Shown piece after piece: positions 1 to 7,982 of a stretch of DNA of 64,000 nt. The translations under genes and the position numbers were made by a program. The stretch's first letter is position 1, and each line of letters starts with the position of its first letter. Origin of the DNA: an uncultured Lachnospiraceae bacterium (GTDB lineage: Bacteria; Bacillota; Clostridia; Lachnospirales; Lachnospiraceae). The notes beneath the pieces are model-generated. The model was not told the DNA's origin. It worked only from the letters and a program-made list of their open reading frames with translations, and did not search any database. The stretch spans positions 1-64,000 of the forward strand of contig CAMUYQ010000005.1 in assembly GCA_947165025.1 (NCBI GenBank). Reading direction: 5' to 3'.

Positions 1-60
1 ATAAAGGAATTATTTTCGGGTTTGGTTGGTTGTACTATTTCATTTTCAAGGTGCGGCAGA

Positions 61-142
61 AAGGAGGGGCCCACGTAGTGGGAAGATTCCTTACTGCACC
101 GCGAGGCCTCATCGCGAAGCGATTCTAATGGCCGAGCGTCCA
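61..142 (+). repeat. Dispersed structured repeat, family E, copy 1
   Basis: Two consecutive hairpins. The first has an outer stem AAGGA/TCCTT, an asymmetric internal loop (GGGG opposite AAGAT) and an inner stem CCCAC/GTGGG. The second has ATCGC/GCGAT enclosed by GGCC/GGCC. Closely related copies lie at 57017-57101 (both hairpins) and 36106-36144 (first hairpin, inverted). It sits downstream of the leftward YfhO-like gene. Function is unknown. Confidence 0.75.
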
Positions 143-154
143 TAATTATAGGCA

Positions 155-180
155 TAAAAATAGACGCGCTTTTTAAGCGG
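155..180 (-). terminator. Weak intrinsic terminator of the YfhO-like gene
   Basis: On the minus strand a short stem CGCTT/AAGCG with a three-base loop is followed after three bases by a T-rich stretch. It lies about 60 bases after the stop codon of the leftward gene. The stem is only five pairs, so efficiency is doubtful. Confidence 0.4.
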
Positions 181-241
181 CTTTATTAATATATCATTGA
201 GTTTATGCCTTGTCAACGGATTTTTTTAATGATTTTAAAGT

Positions 242-2830
242 TTATTTTGTGCCTTGTGTTTTTTTTCGAAATCTGGCCCAAACAACACAAAATATAGCAA
301 GGCTTATGATGGAAATTGGACCGCCGACGATTATTCCTCTCGGGAAATAGCGAAGATCTATCTCGTGTTCTCCCGGTGTGATCCTGACTGCCATGAGCGC
401 ATTCATTACCTTTACAGGCTTGATCTTCTTTCCGTCAACCTTAACTGTCCAGTCGTCTTCGTACGGGATCGTGAACACAACATATTCGGCCGTGTCTGCA
501 ACATTAACCTTTGCGTTAAGATGCGAACTTGATAGCTTGCTTATATTGCATGACGTTGAAACGGCATCCTTGTACCATGCTTTCAGAACCTGTTTGCTCT
601 CATAGTAGAAGTATGCGTTGTCTATCTCAAGCGTATCGGAGTCAAGCACGAATTTGATGCTTATCTCTTCTCCGGGTGTATAGTATCCTCCCTCACGTAC
701 AGACCAGCTGTAATCATCAAAATAACTTCCCTTGTCATCACCGTTGATATAAAGTGTCGCGTTCTGCATTTCAGGTGCGTCGAAATACATATATATGAAG
801 TTTTCGCTCGTGATGGACATGATATATTCAACGCTCGCTTCCTCATTGGGATCGATCGTCTTATATACATTATCTTCTTCAACAACGTTATTGAGCTTAA
901 CTTCAGATATCTTAACCGGCCTGTATATCTCGTAGTTTGTATGTGTGATGCTGCTCGCTATCTCATTCTGAAGCCTGAACGGATCCTTTTCGTTCATATT
1001 GATCCGTTTTACGTCTTCATCCATTCCGAATCCGATAGGAAGAGCATACGGGTTGATATACACGCTTTTATCATCGTCACTGTACAGCCATTTATAAGGC
1101 TTGCTCGTTTCATCATACTGGGACAGAAGATACTTAACGCCCATGAAACAGTCAGCAAATCCTGTACTGGCATCGCCGTAAAACGCCCATATCTTATTAT
1201 TTCTGTATCCCATTTTTCCAAGGAACTCCTTGGCCTGATCCGTTTCACATGAGCTGAAATGGGACAGTCCGTTGTATGCGAACATCATAGGATCGTTGTG
1301 GCTGCGCCTGTAAAGTTTGTCCATTCTGAAAAACGAAGAGTCCTGTCCGTTGATGTAATCAACCAGTGCCTGTGTTGAATCGATATATTCCGTATATGCC
1401 GCAAGACTGTTGTCTTCCGAATCCTTGTCGGTAAAATAACTCTCCACGGAAATCATTCCGTTATAAAAACTGTCGGCGAACTGCAGCACGATCAGTCCCG
1501 CAAGAGCCGGGATCACATACCTGTTCTTTTCATTCATCGCAACGATCAGGATAAGAGTCACGGCTACCGCGATACTTGTGATGAGCAATGATTTTATCCC
1601 CACATAACTGCTTCCGATGAAATAGAGATAAACGGAATAAAGAACGTATATAATTACAGCTATGTTTGCGTTCCGCTTTTTGAAACCGTTCCTGATACAC
1701 ACAAATCCCTTATATCCCGTAAAGAGCATCATGAACGAGAACAGGAAAGAATTCCTGTACGGGAAACCTATCGGATGAGCAAACCCATGCCACATTACAT
1801 TTAATGCATCGATCCAGTATCCGAGTATCAAAAATACAAATATAGCTGCACCAAAAAGCTTTTCCCTGAGCCTTATGGTTCTGTTGGCAAAATAGAAAAA
1901 AACGAAAATGACAGAAATAATTCCGCTGTAGATTATCGGAAGTCCGTCGGAAACATTTCCTCGGAACGATCCCGTATAAAGACCCGAGAAAAATTCCAGG
2001 ATGCTGAAGTTGCGTGTAAACAGAAGGCCTTTCAATATTGCTTTTTTCTGCCCCTGAAGTGAAAAGAGAACCGACAGAAGTGAAAATGCGGAAATACCGA
2101 TTCCAATGAGAGTACTTACAAGAACAGTCACCGAGTTTCTGATCCTGTCCCTCATGTCTTTATATTCAATGATATCCGATGCCATAAAGCACAGGAAGAA
2201 GAACGCCGTGAAGATGAGGATCATGTATCCGATGTAATAATTGGATATGACAGATGCCGCAACCGAAAAAACGTATATGGCACTTGGCCTGCGATTTTTC
2301 ATCATCCTGTAAAGTCCGAGTATGACTAGCGGAAGCATCATCACGCTGAAATAATAATGGATACAGTTGATATATGCCACGTTGAATCCCATGAGGGCAT
2401 ACGCCGTGGAAAATACGAGTGATGAATAGCGGCTGCCGTAGATCCCGCTGAGAAGAAGATAGAAGTTAAATCCCATGAACCCGGCCATGACAATGAGCAT
2501 GACGGCTATTCCGACAGGAAGTATATCATTGGGGAACAAAAGAAGGATCAGGTAAAACGGATTGAACAGATAATATGACGTAAAGCCCATCATGTCTCCG
2601 CCGAATGTCTTCGAGAATGTATAGAACATATCGTTTTTTCCGAAGAACACCGACTTCATGTATCCGATATAATCAACGAACTGGAACCTCATGTCCGCTA
2701 CGAGTACGGATACTTTACCGAAAGGCGCGAATCCGCCAACGACAAAAATGAGCATCATGATAACTGCCGGAACCGTAAAGGCCAGCAGTGATATCACTGT
2801 TTTTTTCTCGAATTTCCTGAATTCTTCCAT
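242..2830 (-). CDS. YfhO-family polytopic membrane protein
   Basis: An 862-residue integral membrane protein of the YfhO family, a GT-C-like group linked in Bacilli to glycosylation of lipoteichoic acid or other envelope polymers. The first ~460 residues hold about a dozen hydrophobic segments, starting at residue 12. Residues ~470-815 form a hydrophilic, probably extracytoplasmic domain, and a last membrane segment lies near 835-853 before a basic tail. Family length is usually 850-900 residues, so it looks complete. It is 15 bases downstream of the TSCPD gene on the same strand. The acceptor polymer cannot be told from sequence. Confidence 0.8.
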   Translation of the reverse strand: MEEFRKFEKKTVISLLAFTVPAVIMMLIFVVGGFAPFGKVSVLVADMRFQFVDYIGYMKSVFFGKNDMFYTFSKTFGGDMMGFTSYYLFNPFYLILLLFPNDILPVGIAVMLIVMAGFMGFNFYLLLSGIYGSRYSSLVFSTAYALMGFNVAYINCIHYYFSVMMLPLVILGLYRMMKNRRPSAIYVFSVAASVISNYYIGYMILIFTAFFFLCFMASDIIEYKDMRDRIRNSVTVLVSTLIGIGISAFSLLSVLFSLQGQKKAILKGLLFTRNFSILEFFSGLYTGSFRGNVSDGLPIIYSGIISVIFVFFYFANRTIRLREKLFGAAIFVFLILGYWIDALNVMWHGFAHPIGFPYRNSFLFSFMMLFTGYKGFVCIRNGFKKRNANIAVIIYVLYSVYLYFIGSSYVGIKSLLITSIAVAVTLILIVAMNEKNRYVIPALAGLIVLQFADSFYNGMISVESYFTDKDSEDNSLAAYTEYIDSTQALVDYINGQDSSFFRMDKLYRRSHNDPMMFAYNGLSHFSSCETDQAKEFLGKMGYRNNKIWAFYGDASTGFADCFMGVKYLLSQYDETSKPYKWLYSDDDKSVYINPYALPIGFGMDEDVKRINMNEKDPFRLQNEIASSITHTNYEIYRPVKISEVKLNNVVEEDNVYKTIDPNEEASVEYIMSITSENFIYMYFDAPEMQNATLYINGDDKGSYFDDYSWSVREGGYYTPGEEISIKFVLDSDTLEIDNAYFYYESKQVLKAWYKDAVSTSCNISKLSSSHLNAKVNVADTAEYVVFTIPYEDDWTVKVDGKKIKPVKVMNALMAVRITPGEHEIDLRYFPRGIIVGGPISIISLAIFCVVWARFRKKTQGTK

Positions 2831-2845
2831 TGAAAGTTATGACCG

Positions 2846-3100
2846 TTATCTGCTTGCGGTATATGCTTCCCTGACTGCTTTTGCGAACTGGTCCGCACAC
2901 GAAGTTCCCTTGCCGTTGCAGTCATTTCCGAGAAGCTTGCTTTCGATCTCAGACACACTCATTCCGTTGCAAAGCTTTGAAATGGCCTTGAGATTTCCGT
3001 TACAACCACCGGAAAAAGAAATGTTTGTAATGATATCACCGATGATATCAAAATCGATCTGTTTGGAACAAACCCCGTTCGGCTGATATGTGTAATGCAT
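2846..3100 (-). CDS. TSCPD domain protein (TIGR03905-like)
   Basis: An 84-residue protein made almost entirely of a TSCPD domain, the module also found at the C-terminus of adenosylcobalamin-dependent ribonucleotide reductases. Four cysteines are visible: near residue 11, in the GGCNGN motif, in the KLCNGM motif, and in the TSCADQ signature near the C-terminus. A near-perfect Shine-Dalgarno AAGGAGG precedes the ATG at 3100. Stand-alone TSCPD proteins are common in Clostridia and have no established role; metal or nucleotide binding is the usual guess. It follows tRNA-Ser and may form an operon with the YfhO-like gene. Confidence 0.8.
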   Translation of the reverse strand: MHYTYQPNGVCSKQIDFDIIGDIITNISFSGGCNGNLKAISKLCNGMSVSEIESKLLGNDCNGKGTSCADQFAKAVREAYTASR

Positions 3101-3116
3101 AACCTACCTCCTTATA

Positions 3117-3143
3117 ACAATAAAGATGGCATTTCCTGCCATC
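3117..3143 (-). terminator. Intrinsic terminator after tRNA-Ser
   Basis: On the minus strand GATGGCA/TGCCATC (seven pairs, five-base loop) is followed by TTTATTGTT. It begins 18 bases after the tRNA 3' end and overlaps the leader of the TSCPD gene. Confidence 0.65.
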
Positions 3144-3160
3144 CTCATTATACTATAGAG

Positions 3161-3248
3161 CGGAGAAAGAGGGATTTGAACCCTCGCGCCGGTTGCCCGA
3201 CCTACACCCTTAGCAGGGGCGCCTCTTCAGCCTCTTGAGTATTTCTCC
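3161..3248 (-). tRNA. tRNA-Ser (anticodon GCT)
   Basis: An 88-base cloverleaf with a long variable arm, typical of class II tRNA-Ser. The acceptor stem GGAGAAA pairs fully with TTTCTCC, the discriminator is G, and the anticodon loop CTGCTAA gives GCT, which reads AGC and AGU. The T arm contains TTCAAAT. CCA is not encoded. A consensus promoter lies 42 bases upstream and a terminator just downstream, so it is a single-gene transcription unit. Confidence 0.95.
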
Positions 3249-3289
3249 AGTTTGCTAAAGTGTTGCATACCAAGTATTCCAGCCAAGTC

Positions 3290-3318
3290 ATTATATTAAA
3301 TGGACAGGCTTTTGTCAA
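3290..3318 (-). promoter_or_regulatory. Consensus sigma-A promoter of tRNA-Ser
   Basis: On the minus strand TTGACA (3313-3318) and TATAAT (3290-3295) are separated by 17 bases. It sits between the fumarase stop codon and tRNA-Ser and points at the tRNA. Confidence 0.85.
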
Positions 3319-3326
3319 ACACACAG

Positions 3327-3848
3327 TCAATAGAGACTGTTTCCGTGACAGTCCATCACAACGATGACCGGAAAATCATGTACGGTTAGTTTTCTTACCG
3401 CCTCGGTTCCGAGATCGTCGTAGGCTATCACTTCCGATGCCGTTATGCACTTTGAAAGAAGAGCCCCGGCACCGCCCACTGCGGCAAAATAGGTGACACC
3501 GTTTCTGATCATGGCATCCTTTACGGCTTCTGTTCTCTTTCCTTTTCCGATCATCCCGGTCTGTCCGAGATCCATCAGACGTGGTGCATATTTATCCATG
3601 CGGCTTGCCGTCGTAGGTCCCGCTGAACCAATAACACGGCCTTCCCTTGCGGGAGACGGACCCATGTAATAAATGGTCTGGTCTTTAATATCAAACGGAA
3701 GGTCTTCGCCTTTCTCAAGCGCTTCCGTCATTCTCTTGTGTGCGGCATCTCTTGCCACATATACCGTTCCCGACAGATATATATAATCTCCTGCCTTCAG
3801 CGATTCGGAAACCGATCTGTCAAATGGTACCGTGATATGTTTATCCAT
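3327..3848 (-). CDS. Class I fumarase-type hydro-lyase, beta subunit
   Basis: A 173-residue homologue of the C-terminal half of class I iron-sulfur fumarases and L-tartrate dehydratases. It includes the GPSPA and GSAGPTTASRMD stretches that form the substrate-facing part. With the alpha subunit it would reversibly hydrate fumarate to malate in the cytoplasm. It begins one base after the alpha stop codon, so the two are translationally linked. Two-subunit class I fumarases are normal in anaerobic Clostridia. Tartrate dehydratase activity cannot be excluded from sequence alone. Confidence 0.9.
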   Translation of the reverse strand: MDKHITVPFDRSVSESLKAGDYIYLSGTVYVARDAAHKRMTEALEKGEDLPFDIKDQTIYYMGPSPAREGRVIGSAGPTTASRMDKYAPRLMDLGQTGMIGKGKRTEAVKDAMIRNGVTYFAAVGGAGALLSKCITASEVIAYDDLGTEAVRKLTVHDFPVIVVMDCHGNSLY

Positions 3849-3849
3849 T

Positions 3850-4692
3850 TTATATTTCCTTTGTGATGTGTCTGTTTACATGGCAGCAAATATTGACCGC
3901 AACCGGAAGTCCGGCAATATGGGTCGGATATGTATTGATGTTTACGGCAAATGCCGTTGTCACTCCGCCAAGTCCGGCAGGACCGATATCAAGCTCATTG
4001 ATCTTTGTAAGCATTTCTTCTTCAAGATCTTTGACATACTTAATATCCGAATGAACTCCGGCTGGTCTTGTCAGCGCCTCCTTAGCCATAAGTGCGCACT
4101 TTTCAAATGTTCCGCCGACTCCTACTCCGACTACCATAGGAGGACAGGCATTGGGTCCGGCATCCTTTACTGCCGTAAGTATCGCATTTTTAACTCCTTC
4201 TATACCGTCAGCCGGCTTGAGCATGAACACCCGGCTCATATTTTCCGATCCGAATCCTTTAGGAGCAAGCGTTACAGTGACTTTATCTCCGGGAACTATC
4301 TCATAATGGATAACGGCAGGTGTATTGTCTTTCGTATTTACGCGTTCGATAGGATCTGCAACGACTGATTTTCTAAGATATCCTTTTGTGTATCCGCGCC
4401 GTACTCCTTCATTGACCGCGTCTTTTATATCACCGCCCATCAGATGTACATCCTGGCCAACCTTCAGAAAGATCACCGCCATACCCGTATCCTGGCATAT
4501 GGGGATCATCTCCTCTTTGGCGATATCAAGATTTTCTTTCAACTGTCCGAGTATCTTCTTTCCGATATCGGATGTCTCAGTGTCATATGCTTTGTACAGA
4601 CACTGTTTCATGTCATCCGAAAGTTCGTGACAGACGCTGATGCACATCTCTTCGATCGCATCTCTTATTGTTTCAACCTGAACTTCTCTCAT
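3850..4692 (-). CDS. Class I fumarase-type hydro-lyase, alpha subunit
   Basis: A 280-residue homologue of the N-terminal, iron-sulfur-carrying half of class I fumarase. Three cysteines in the family's cluster-ligand positions are visible: ICQDTG (about residue 66), NACPP (about 182) and FEKCALMAKEAL (about 198). The GVGVGGTFEK stretch is also typical. The catalytic [4Fe-4S] cluster is oxygen-sensitive, which fits an anaerobe. The gene is upstream of the beta subunit and three bases downstream of the ABC permease gene, so all may be co-transcribed. Confidence 0.92.
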   Translation of the reverse strand: MREVQVETIRDAIEEMCISVCHELSDDMKQCLYKAYDTETSDIGKKILGQLKENLDIAKEEMIPICQDTGMAVIFLKVGQDVHLMGGDIKDAVNEGVRRGYTKGYLRKSVVADPIERVNTKDNTPAVIHYEIVPGDKVTVTLAPKGFGSENMSRVFMLKPADGIEGVKNAILTAVKDAGPNACPPMVVGVGVGGTFEKCALMAKEALTRPAGVHSDIKYVKDLEEEMLTKINELDIGPAGLGGVTTAFAVNINTYPTHIAGLPVAVNICCHVNRHITKEI

Positions 4693-4695
4693 ATA

Positions 4696-5655
4696 CTATC
4701 TCTGATCCTTATCTACAAATTCCAAAAACACTACCGTGATTATCGAAAACACGATTATGAACCATATCAGAAATCCCCAGCTCTGAAAAAGATTATCAAT
4801 CGTGGAGGCAAAATCGGCTCTCTGATTTGCTTCTCCGAGCTTATCAAGAATCTGGTCACGCATATTGTTTTCTTCGATGAGATTCATGATATCCTTTACC
4901 GATACGCCCCCACCCACGCTGATCTTATCTCCGGCATTTGTCATTTTGTTCCATATCATAACCGCGGGAAGATGGTTATAACCTGATATGGCGCACAGTC
5001 CCTGAACACCCCATTTAGACAGCATAAGCCTTGAAAGATCCGCAAGCTTTTCGGGAAGTTGAATGAACCCCGAAAACACAAGCTGTATGATGAGCATGAA
5101 CGGCATCACCGTCATTGCAGCCATCGGTGTTTTCACTATCGCGGATATCATCAGCGCCATCATGTCTGCTGCGTATGTTATGAGAAACAGTGTAATAAAA
5201 AATTCAAAAGCGAATGGTGCAAACACCCCTGTCACGGGATATTTCACTTTAAACAAACCAAGGACAACTATTGTAATGACCGACTGCAGAACACACAGGA
5301 ACAGCTGATACGTCATATGAGCAAGAACATATGAAGTGATATGAAGGCCGGCTCTGTGCTCTCTTTTTATTATCGCTCTTTCTTTACATATGGCCTGAAT
5401 GGAATTGAAAAATCCGTTCCAGATACATACGCATGTGAGTGCAAACGTTGCCTGGAATGTTCCCTCCATGCTGACAAACAGTCCTTTTCCGACCGCGATC
5501 GCTACCATTGCAGCAATTACGGCCGACATCGGAAGCACTTTCCAGTCATTCTGAAAAATAAACATCCTGAACTGCTTGCAGAGATATATGAAATACTGCC
5601 CGATGCGTCCAAGGTAATTAAGATCGATACTGTTTTCGGTTTCCATATATTCCAT
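4696..5655 (-). CDS. ABC-2 type exporter permease
   Basis: A 319-residue membrane protein with about six hydrophobic segments, the first near residue 45 and the last at ~295-312, in the ABC-2 (ABCG-like) permease pattern. The segment ending at residue ~195 is followed by FSGFIQLPE, a stretch common in this family. It is 21 bases downstream of a gene for a matching ATPase and is presumably its transmembrane partner. The substrate is unknown. About 70 residues between the last two membrane segments probably form an exposed loop. Confidence 0.8.
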   Translation of the reverse strand: MEYMETENSIDLNYLGRIGQYFIYLCKQFRMFIFQNDWKVLPMSAVIAAMVAIAVGKGLFVSMEGTFQATFALTCVCIWNGFFNSIQAICKERAIIKREHRAGLHITSYVLAHMTYQLFLCVLQSVITIVVLGLFKVKYPVTGVFAPFAFEFFITLFLITYAADMMALMISAIVKTPMAAMTVMPFMLIIQLVFSGFIQLPEKLADLSRLMLSKWGVQGLCAISGYNHLPAVMIWNKMTNAGDKISVGGGVSVKDIMNLIEENNMRDQILDKLGEANQRADFASTIDNLFQSWGFLIWFIIVFSIITVVFLEFVDKDQR

Positions 5656-5676
5656 CCTCCCGGAAAATCATCCGGT

Positions 5677-7014
5677 TTAACTGATCATCTCGCTGTACTT
5701 TTCAACAAATTCATCTGCTCTTCCTTCTCCGCCTTCATCTTTCTGGTTGATCGAAAGAAGAACTTCTTCCATTGATTTTTTCCCGAAGAAATCATATGAA
5801 TCATTTATCGGACCGTAGTAAGCCAGTCTTCCTGTACGTGCGGCATCCTTTGCAAGGACCATGACATCATCAAACAGATCGATGACCCTGTCGGGTGTAT
5901 GAGTTATGACGATAACTATCTTTCCTTCGTCGGCAATCTTTCGAAGGCTTTCAAAAAGGTTTCTCGCAACGACTCCATCCAGACCCGAATCAGGTTCATC
6001 AAGTATGAACAGCGTGGGATCGGAGATAAGTTCAAGTGCGATCGAAAGCCTTTTTCTCTGTCCGCCGGAAAGCTTCCCGACCTGGCTGTTTCTGACCGAA
6101 CCAAGACCGAACTTATCAAGTACTTCATTGATCCTCTTTGTTCTTTTCTCCGTTGATATTGTCTTCGGGAGTCTGAGCCTGGCGGCATCAGAAAGGGTAT
6201 AGTATACCGTATCATTTAAACGCATCAGATCCTGCTGGGGAACAAATCCGAGATCGTATTTCATGCTGTCATAATTGTTGTAGAGATCTTTTCCCCTCAG
6301 AATTATCTCGGCATCGGCTTTTTCATAACCTGTTACCGCATTGAGAAATGTTGTTTTTCCTGCACCGGAACCACCCAGAAGCAGAACCATATGTCCGGTC
6401 GGGATTGAGAGATGGATATCTTTCAAAAGATAATATTTCTTTCCGAAATTTGTAACCGTTCTTTCAGTCAGATTGACTGTTATCCCGCTCTGGATCGCCT
6501 CAACACTTGTCTTACTGATCTTTGCTGCTTTATCAAAATCCGCATCAACGATCGTCCTGTGATTTGGGACAAAGTTTTTGGAAACTCCCCAGATAAGAGA
6601 TGTCAGTGACGGAAAAAAAGCCCACAGAACTGTCCATTTTCGGCTCTTTTCAAATACATAACAAAGAGACTTGAATATCCTGATGCCGTATACGAACTCG
6701 GCAACACCGATCGACGCTGCTATTACCAGCCAGAATGTTTTCATAAGGGATCCGTTCTCAAACAGAAATGACATATATCTGGCCAGATAATAACACACTG
6801 TCAGGATAAAATAAGTCCTTCCCTCTTCTTCCTTTTCGGCCATGATCGCAACATGGTATTCCCGTACACCAGGAATAAAGGCATATATCCGTTTGATCCC
6901 GTCCTTTTTAAAAAGCATAAAACATCCGATGGAAGTCATTATCCATCCGATGTTTAATACTAGCGCCTGCACTCCCGATGCTATTACGGTTACAGTTTCT
7001 GAAGATTCCGGCAT
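5677..7014 (-). CDS. ABC transporter ATPase with N-terminal membrane segments
   Basis: A 445-residue protein. Residues 1-150 contain about four hydrophobic segments and a cytoplasmic loop. Residues ~190-400 are an ABCG-type nucleotide-binding domain with Walker A GGSGAGKTT, signature LSGGQRKR, Walker B LFILDEPDSGLD and switch His in ITHTPD. Having membrane segments before the ATPase, with a separate permease gene downstream, is unusual: ABCG half-transporters have the ATPase first and carry the permease on the same chain. The N-terminal part resembles small DUF-type membrane modules. Substrate is unknown. Confidence 0.85.
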   Translation of the reverse strand: MPESSETVTVIASGVQALVLNIGWIMTSIGCFMLFKKDGIKRIYAFIPGVREYHVAIMAEKEEEGRTYFILTVCYYLARYMSFLFENGSLMKTFWLVIAASIGVAEFVYGIRIFKSLCYVFEKSRKWTVLWAFFPSLTSLIWGVSKNFVPNHRTIVDADFDKAAKISKTSVEAIQSGITVNLTERTVTNFGKKYYLLKDIHLSIPTGHMVLLLGGSGAGKTTFLNAVTGYEKADAEIILRGKDLYNNYDSMKYDLGFVPQQDLMRLNDTVYYTLSDAARLRLPKTISTEKRTKRINEVLDKFGLGSVRNSQVGKLSGGQRKRLSIALELISDPTLFILDEPDSGLDGVVARNLFESLRKIADEGKIVIVITHTPDRVIDLFDDVMVLAKDAARTGRLAYYGPINDSYDFFGKKSMEEVLLSINQKDEGGEGRADEFVEKYSEMIS

Positions 7015-7026
7015 TCGTCTTTCCTT

Positions 7027-7980
7027 TTACTCGTTCTCATCAAACTCATCTATAATGAATCTCTGTCTTCCCTTTACGTCATCGTAGATCCTTGTTACAT
7101 ATTCTCCGAGAAGACCGCATACGAATATCACAAGACCGCCGATAAACCAGATAAGTGCGATCAGACCGTTGTCGGAATATCTCTCACGCTCATCATACAT
7201 TTTCTTTATCGCATGTATCATCGCAAGGAGCACACCAAATGCTGTTATAAATCCGCCAAGGAACGTAACATATTCAAGCGGTTTGCTCGAGAAACAGAAT
7301 ATCCCGTGGAATCCCATACGGAATTCACCCCATAATCTGTTGTACTTTGATACATCGGCTTCCCTTGCATCTCTGTGGTATCTGACTGCAGCCTGTTTGA
7401 ATCCGACATAACTTACCATGCCTCTGAAGAACATGTTAGTTTCAGGCATCTTACGGATCTCTTCTATCACACGACGGTTGATAAGTCTGAAATCTGCCGT
7501 ATCAACAGGTATCTCAACATTTGAAAGGAAGTTGATCACACGGTATGCGGTAAGATCGATGACTTTTCTGATCCTTGTCTCACCCTGACGGTCTATACGC
7601 TGTGCATATACAACGTCGTAACCCTCTTTCCACTTATCGACAAGATCAAGGATTACCTCCGGGGGATCCTGAAGATCCACATCAATGACAACGCATATGT
7701 CACCTTTACAGTTCAGTACACCGGCCATTGTCGCAGCTGCCTGACGGAATCTTCTGCTCATCGTGATAAGCTTGATGTTACGGTTTCTGTTCATGTTCTC
7801 TTTGATCACTTCATATGTTCTGTCCGTAGAAGGATCAAGAGAAAAGATGATCTCGTATTTGCAGCCGAGCTTTTCAACTACAGCTTCCGTCCTGTCAAGG
7901 AACGGCTTGATACCGTTTTCCTCGTTGTAAACGGGAACTACTATAGAGAGCATGTAGTTATCATAGTTTTCGTTTTTCAT
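7027..7980 (-). CDS. GT2 glycosyltransferase, GtrB/DPM1-like
   Basis: A 317-residue family 2 glycosyltransferase that probably moves a sugar from a nucleotide donor to undecaprenyl phosphate at the inner membrane face. The N-terminal catalytic domain shows SIVVPVYNEE, the metal-binding DVDLQDP and a QxxRxxW-like RLINRRV region. Two C-terminal membrane segments (about residues 237-260 and 275-297) and the motif GEYVTRIY are typical of GtrB, YkcC and YkoT. It starts two bases after the gyrA stop codon. Such lipid-linked sugars feed GT-C enzymes such as the YfhO-like protein nearby. Confidence 0.88.
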   Translation of the reverse strand: MKNENYDNYMLSIVVPVYNEENGIKPFLDRTEAVVEKLGCKYEIIFSLDPSTDRTYEVIKENMNRNRNIKLITMSRRFRQAAATMAGVLNCKGDICVVIDVDLQDPPEVILDLVDKWKEGYDVVYAQRIDRQGETRIRKVIDLTAYRVINFLSNVEIPVDTADFRLINRRVIEEIRKMPETNMFFRGMVSYVGFKQAAVRYHRDAREADVSKYNRLWGEFRMGFHGIFCFSSKPLEYVTFLGGFITAFGVLLAMIHAIKKMYDERERYSDNGLIALIWFIGGLVIFVCGLLGEYVTRIYDDVKGRQRFIIDEFDENE

Positions 7981-7982
7981 GT

